From Bacillota bacterium (GTDB lineage Bacteria; Bacillota; Sulfobacillia; Symbiobacteriales; ZC4RG38): DNA of 8,444 nucleotides. The notes under the pieces are model-generated. The model made no database searches and was not told the DNA's origin. It saw only the letters and a list, made by a program, of their open reading frames with translations. Location of the stretch: the NCBI GenBank assembly GCA_003242505.1, contig QGUP01000068.1, forward strand, positions 1 to 8,444. The letters run 5' to 3'. A program made the translations under genes and the position numbers. This document shows positions 4,956 through 8,444 of the stretch, piece by piece. Within the stretch, counting starts at the first letter, position 1. Each line of letters begins with the position of its first letter.

Positions 4956-6311
4956 GTGGCAGAGAAGAGGCCGGGCAGCGGCGGCGCCCGGGAGACCATC
5001 TACCCGGAGCGGGCCCCTCAGGCGGCGGTGCCGGTGCCCTTTTTCGCCGCCGCCCTGGTGGCCCTGGCCCTCCTGGAGATCGTGATGGTGCTCCGGGCGG
5101 AGGCCCTGGTGCTGGGCTGGCGGCACAACCCCCCGGTCCTGGTGGCGGTGCACCTGTTCCTCCTGGGCTGGGGGACGACCCTCATCTTCGGCGCCGCCTA
5201 CCAGATGGCGCCGGTGGTGCTGGAGGGTTCCCTCTGGCGGCCGGACTGGCCCCGGCTCCACCTCTGGCTCCACGGCGCGGGGGTGGCGGCGCTGGTGGCC
5301 GGCTTCTGGCTCTGGCAGCCCCTGTGGATCGCCAGCGGCGGGACTCTGGTGCTGGCCGGTGCGGTGCTCTTTGCCCTCAACCTCGCGGTCACCCTGCGCC
5401 AGGCCCGGCGCCGGAACCCGGTGGGGCTGGGGATGGCCGGCTCCGCCCTGTACCTGCTCCTCACCGTGGGGTGGGGCTGGACCCTGGCCCTCAACCTGCG
5501 GCTGGGTTTCCTCGGCCTGGCGGTGGACGCCCTCGTCCAGCACATGGTCTTCGGCCTGGCGGGCTGGTTCACCCTGATGATCGTCGCCGCCGCCTACCAG
5601 CTCATCCCCATGTTCGCGGTGGCGCCCCCGCCGCCGGCCCGGCGGGTCTGGTGGGTCACCGGCGGGCTGGCGGCCGCCCCGGCGGTCGCAGTCCTGAGCC
5701 TGGCCCTGCTGCCGGGGGCGGCGGGAGACCTGGGGGCCCGGCTCGCCTTCCTGGCGGAGGCCGGGCTGCTGGCCGCCTTTGTCCTGGACGTCTGGAGGAT
5801 GCTCCGGCGCCGGCCCCCGCGGCCCATGGAGCCGCCGGTCCGCTTCGCGGCGGCCGCGGTGGCGGCGGCGGCCCTGACCGTCGCCTGGGGGGTGGGTCTG
5901 CTCCTGGGGCTGGTGCCCGGGGGTGTCCGAACCCAGATGGCCTTTGCGGCCCTGGTGCTCCTCGGCTGGATTGGGACCATGAGCGTGGGCCAACTCTACC
6001 GGATCCTGCCCTTCGTGGTCTGGCTCCACCGGTTCCGGCACCGGCGGACGCCCACGGAGCGGATCCCCTTCCTCCACGAGATGGCGCCCCGGCCCGCCGC
6101 CAACTGGATCCTGGGGCTCTGGGTGCCGGGAGTGGCCCTGCAGGTGGTGGACTTCGGCCTGGGCCACGGCGGGGTGCTCCGCCTCGGCAGCCTGGCCGCG
6201 GCGGCTGCGGTGGCGGTTTTTGTCCGGGTGATGGTCGGGGTCATCCGCCACCTCCAGGTGCCCCCCGGGGCTCCCGGGGAGCCGCCCGGGCTCCGGCCGG
6301 AGGGGACGTGA
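4956..6311 (+). CDS. 12-helix membrane protein, heme-copper oxidase subunit I-like / NnrS-like, non-catalytic
   Basis: The protein has 451 residues and about 12 hydrophobic helices. A motif G-W-x(9)-Y-[Q/R]-x(2)-P occurs three times, at 71-86, 203-218 and 337-352, almost evenly spaced (132 and 134 residues). This gives three sets of four helices, the pseudo-threefold plan of heme-copper oxidase subunit I. Histidines occur in or next to the repeat helices (His66, His196) but the third has Gln327 instead, and no His-His pair or helix-10 histidines are seen, so the binuclear heme/CuB site is absent. It is probably a heme-binding or sensory relative rather than an oxidase; NnrS, a heme-copper protein of nitric oxide metabolism, is the other reading. 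The start is a GTG with GGAGG nine bases upstream. Context (Crp/Fnr, DUF2249) fits respiratory or NO stress. Confidence 0.7.
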   Translation: MAEKRPGSGGARETIYPERAPQAAVPVPFFAAALVALALLEIVMVLRAEALVLGWRHNPPVLVAVHLFLLGWGTTLIFGAAYQMAPVVLEGSLWRPDWPRLHLWLHGAGVAALVAGFWLWQPLWIASGGTLVLAGAVLFALNLAVTLRQARRRNPVGLGMAGSALYLLLTVGWGWTLALNLRLGFLGLAVDALVQHMVFGLAGWFTLMIVAAAYQLIPMFAVAPPPPARRVWWVTGGLAAAPAVAVLSLALLPGAAGDLGARLAFLAEAGLLAAFVLDVWRMLRRRPPRPMEPPVRFAAAAVAAAALTVAWGVGLLLGLVPGGVRTQMAFAALVLLGWIGTMSVGQLYRILPFVVWLHRFRHRRTPTERIPFLHEMAPRPAANWILGLWVPGVALQVVDFGLGHGGVLRLGSLAAAAAVAVFVRVMVGVIRHLQVPPGAPGEPPGLRPEGT

Positions 6312-6341
6312 CCGGCCGGGGCGGGAGGGACCCCGACGGCA

Positions 6342-6383
6342 GCGCGCCGGTGCCCCCGCGGACCTGCGGGGGCACCGGCGCGC
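6342..6383. terminator. 18-bp perfect inverted repeat between convergent genes
   Basis: GCGCGCCGGTGCCCCCGC (6342-6359) pairs perfectly with 6366-6383 around a 6-base loop. It lies 30 bases after the membrane protein stop and 71 bases beyond the stop of the convergent small gene. It is symmetrical, so it can form in either transcript, but there is no real T-tract on either side (CTTGTG on plus). It is best read as a bidirectional terminator or 3'-end stabiliser. Confidence 0.55.
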
Positions 6384-6392
6384 CTTGTGCAC

Positions 6393-6408
6393 AGGATAAG
6401 AGGATAAG
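6393..6408. repeat. Tandem octamer AGGATAAG
   Basis: AGGATAAG occurs twice back to back, directly after TGTGCACA (6385-6392 region), between the hairpin and the end of the small membrane protein gene. It is A-rich against a GC-rich background. No function can be assigned. Confidence 0.5.
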
Positions 6409-6454
6409 CCTCAGCCCGGCGGGGCATGTACAGGTCCAACGCCAGGCGAGGCGC

Positions 6455-6709
6455 CTAGAGGTTCAACATCAGCCAGGTGAGGACGAAGAGGATGAAGGCG
6501 ATGAGCAGGGTCGGGGCCGCCTGCCGTCCCCGGCTCTGTTGCCGGAGGCTGAGGGCGATCCCCGCCACCAGGACCAGGAGCGGGACGCCGTTGCCGAGGA
6601 GCACCGGCCCGAGGGGAGCGCCGGCCCGGTAGACCTGGGCCAGGGCCACGGCCGCTGCAATCAGCCCTCCCACCGTGGCCAGGATGCCCATCAGTGCCAT
6701 CGGGTGCAT
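6455..6709 (-). CDS. Small three-helix membrane protein, unknown function
   Basis: This 84-residue protein is almost entirely hydrophobic, with three predicted membrane segments: about residues 4-25 (ALMGILATVGGLIAAAVALA), 32-52 (LGPVLLGNGVPLLVLVAGIALSL) and 64-83 (TLLIAFILFVLTWLMLNL). A short basic loop (RQQSRGRQ) lies between the second and third. I chose the ATG at 6709, with GGAGG seven bases upstream; the open frame begins 18 codons earlier, without a ribosome site and with an unlikely charged N-terminus. I do not recognise a family. It lies 121 bases downstream of udk on the same strand, so it may be a distal member of that transcript, and it converges with the 12-helix protein gene. 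Confidence 0.7.
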   Translation of the reverse strand: MHPMALMGILATVGGLIAAAVALAQVYRAGAPLGPVLLGNGVPLLVLVAGIALSLRQQSRGRQAAPTLLIAFILFVLTWLMLNL

Positions 6710-6755
6710 CGGTCTGCCTCCTCTGTCCCGGGGCCGGACGGCCTCCTGGCAGCCG

Positions 6756-6784
6756 GCCCCCACCGCTTCTAGCCCCCACCGCTT
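6756..6784. repeat. 13-base direct repeat in the spacer between udk and the small membrane gene
   Basis: GCCCCCACCGCTT occurs at 6756-6768 and again at 6772-6784, a 16-base period. The same 121-base spacer holds two copies of the palindrome GGCCGGCC (6789-6796, 6812-6819), which could fold into a stem on the udk transcript. No T-tract follows, so a udk terminator is not clear. Confidence 0.5.
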
Positions 6785-6830
6785 GTCCGGCCGGCCGCAC
6801 CCCCGGTCAGGGCCGGCCCTACCGCCGCCG

Positions 6831-7448
6831 CTAGGTCAGGTAACTGCGGATCCGGGCGAGGAGCACATCGAAGCCAGGCTGGTTGAAAGCCCCTTCGGGG
6901 ATGATGATGTCCGCGTAGCGCTTGCTGGGTTCGACAAAGGCCTCGTGCATGGGCTTCACCGTCTCCAGGTACTGCTGGATGACCGACTCAAGGCTCCGGC
7001 CCCGCTCTGTCAGGTCCCGCCGGATCCGGCGCAGGACCCGGACATCCGCATCGGTGTCCACGTATACCCGTAGGTCGTAAAGGCTCCGGAGTTCGGGGCT
7101 GGCCAGGACCAGGATCCCCTCGACCAGGATGATCTCCCGGGGGTAGACGGTGACCGTCCGGTCCTCCCGCAGGTGGGTGCTGAAGTTGTAGCAGGGGCGC
7201 TCGATGGGCCGGCCGGCCTTCAGTTCGGCGATGTGCTGGTAGAAGAGTTCGTTGTCAAAGGAGTCCGGGTGATCGTAGTTCAACCGGCAGCGCTCCTCGT
7301 AGGAGAGGTGCCGGTTGTCCCGATAGTACATGTCGTGGCTGAGCAGCACCACGTGATCCGGAAGGGCCTCCACGATCCGGCGGGCCAGGCTGGTCTTTCC
7401 GGAACCACTCCCTCCGGCGATGGCGATGACGGCTTTGGGGATGACCAT
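6831..7448 (-). CDS. udk: Uridine kinase (uridine/cytidine 5'-kinase)
   Basis: Udk phosphorylates uridine and cytidine to UMP and CMP with ATP or GTP (EC 2.7.1.48) in the cytoplasm, for pyrimidine salvage. The 205 residues match the usual 205-215. The P-loop GGSGSGKT is at 12-19, D39-M-Y-Y is the nucleoside-site aspartate region, YDHPDSFD lies at 58-65 and PCYNFSTHLR at 85-94, the Walker B-like strand ILVEGIL is at 107-113, and the lid segment D135-V-R-V-L-R-R-I-R-R-D is followed by ERGRS. The start is the ATG at 7448, with AGGAGG seven bases upstream. It is divergent from sodA and has its own predicted promoter at 7490-7519. It complements pdp in this window: pdp degrades pyrimidine nucleosides while udk traps them as nucleotides. 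Confidence 0.96.
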   Translation of the reverse strand: MVIPKAVIAIAGGSGSGKTSLARRIVEALPDHVVLLSHDMYYRDNRHLSYEERCRLNYDHPDSFDNELFYQHIAELKAGRPIERPCYNFSTHLREDRTVTVYPREIILVEGILVLASPELRSLYDLRVYVDTDADVRVLRRIRRDLTERGRSLESVIQQYLETVKPMHEAFVEPSKRYADIIIPEGAFNQPGFDVLLARIRSYLT

Positions 7449-7489
7449 GGCGTAACCTCCTGCCCGGAGCCTGGCGTCGCTCCCATACG

Positions 7490-7519
7490 ATTATTGCCTA
7501 CGGGGCCCCGGGGCGGCAA
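7490..7519 (-). promoter_or_regulatory. udk: Predicted sigma-A-type promoter of udk
   Basis: On the minus strand, TTGCCG (7519-7514) and AATAAT (7495-7490) are separated by 18 bases, matching -35 and -10 consensus at 4/6 and 5/6. Transcription would begin near 7483, giving a leader of about 35 bases before the udk ATG. Confidence 0.5.
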
Positions 7520-7735
7520 GGAAATCTTGCTGGGGCCCGAGGCGACGGTTGCTTCAGCCCGGGGTAGCCGGTCGGAGTAAACCGCTGGCGAAACTTATGG
7601 ATAACGATAGTTGAATTTCCCCGGCGGATGTAGTAGTGTACTAACCAGAGGGCCCGCCGGCCTTCCCCCGAGGTCGCCCGGCGGGGGAGGGCGGCGCCCG
7701 CCACCATGGATGCGAGGGAACAGGGAGGGGTTGCC
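7520..7735 (+). other. sodA: Upstream region and leader of sodA
   Basis: The AT-richer patch 7590-7645 is the likely sodA promoter. TTGAAT (7611-7616) could be a -35, but at 17 bases only a poor -10 (TAGTGT, 7634-7639) follows. It also holds TTAT-GG-ATAA (7595-7604) and TAGT-GT-ACTA (7634-7643), small inverted repeats that might be operators. CCCGCCGG (7653-7660) pairs with CCGGCGGG (7678-7685) in the leader. I see no separate gene here. Confidence 0.4.
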
Positions 7736-8350
<615 letters not shown>

Positions 8351-8412
8351 GGCCGGCAGCAAGGGCTGGCAGTTCGGGCAAAGGTCAGGGCCTGCGGCCA
8401 TCCCGGCGCACC

Positions 8413-8444
8413 GGGGGGGCCCACGGGGCGCCCCGGGGGCCCTT
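8413..8444 (+). terminator. Probable sodA terminator, cut by the window edge
   Basis: GGGCCC (8417-8422) can pair with GGGCCC (8437-8442), enclosing a second small stem (GGG-GCGC-CCC, 8425-8434), and TT begins as the window ends. It starts about 60 bases after the sodA stop. The T-tract cannot be seen, so this is a tentative call. Confidence 0.4.

Noticed and set aside
4956..6311. Calling the membrane protein a functional cytochrome oxidase or NO reductase
   Set aside because: The His-His pair and the helix 10 histidines needed for heme and CuB are not present, and no partner subunit genes are nearby.
4743..6392. Upstream extension of the Crp/Fnr frame to a 777-residue protein
   Set aside because: The extension lies opposite the 12-helix membrane gene and is low-complexity His/Gln/Gly/Pro-rich sequence without domains. 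The ATG at 4742 has a ribosome site and gives the normal family length.
6385..6408. DnaA-box-like cluster or replication origin (TGTGCACA followed by two GGATAA)
   Set aside because: Neither copy matches TGTGGATAA, and no other origin features are present.
4907..6772. 621-residue plus-strand frame over the membrane protein region
   Set aside because: Extremely Gly/Pro/Ala-rich, no motifs; it is a shifted-frame shadow of the membrane protein gene and runs into the convergent gene.
7706..7735. Earlier sodA start at the ATG at 7706
   Set aside because: No ribosome site precedes it, whereas the ATG at 7736 has one and places the metal ligands at the usual positions (His27, His82).

Overview
The window is very GC-rich DNA with strong AGGAGG-type ribosome sites and frequent GTG and TTG starts. 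Together with a pyrimidine-nucleoside phosphorylase of the Bacillus type, a Udk-type uridine kinase and a Mn-type superoxide dismutase, this suggests a high-GC, aerobic or facultative, possibly thermophilic Firmicutes-like bacterium (Symbiobacterium, Thermaerobacter or Sulfobacillus-like). That placement is an inference from style and gene content. I see no rRNA, tRNA, CRISPR array, transposase or phage gene.

Left part (1-1330, minus strand): a probable three-gene operon of an unrecognised 87-residue protein, a TauE/SafE-family permease, and the first 13 codons of a gene whose start overlaps the permease stop; its N-terminus resembles DUF1634 proteins. A perfect TATAAT and a leader hairpin lie upstream. 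Next (1312-2939, plus strand) is pdp, pyrimidine-nucleoside phosphorylase, with a leader of nearly 300 bases that can fold into a closed helix followed by a terminator-like stem, so it is a candidate attenuator or RNA switch. It is followed by a 15-bp hairpin and a small lysine-free protein rich in Ala, Tyr and Pro.

Middle part (3429-6311): two divergent DUF2249 genes, a Crp/Fnr-family regulator, and a 12-helix membrane protein with a threefold internal repeat like the subunit I fold of heme-copper oxidases. Between the DUF2249 genes lies a perfect GTGA-N6-TCAC palindrome, about 41.5 bases upstream of a predicted start site. The regulator's recognition helix (S-R-E-T-x-x-R) is the kind that reads this half-site. 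I read the block as one regulon, probably concerned with nitric oxide, oxygen or respiratory control. The parts are visible; the role is inferred.

Right part (6455-8444): a small three-helix membrane protein and udk (uridine kinase) on the minus strand, then sodA on the plus strand. udk and pdp are both pyrimidine salvage genes but are separated and transcribed independently. sodA fits an oxygen-exposed life.
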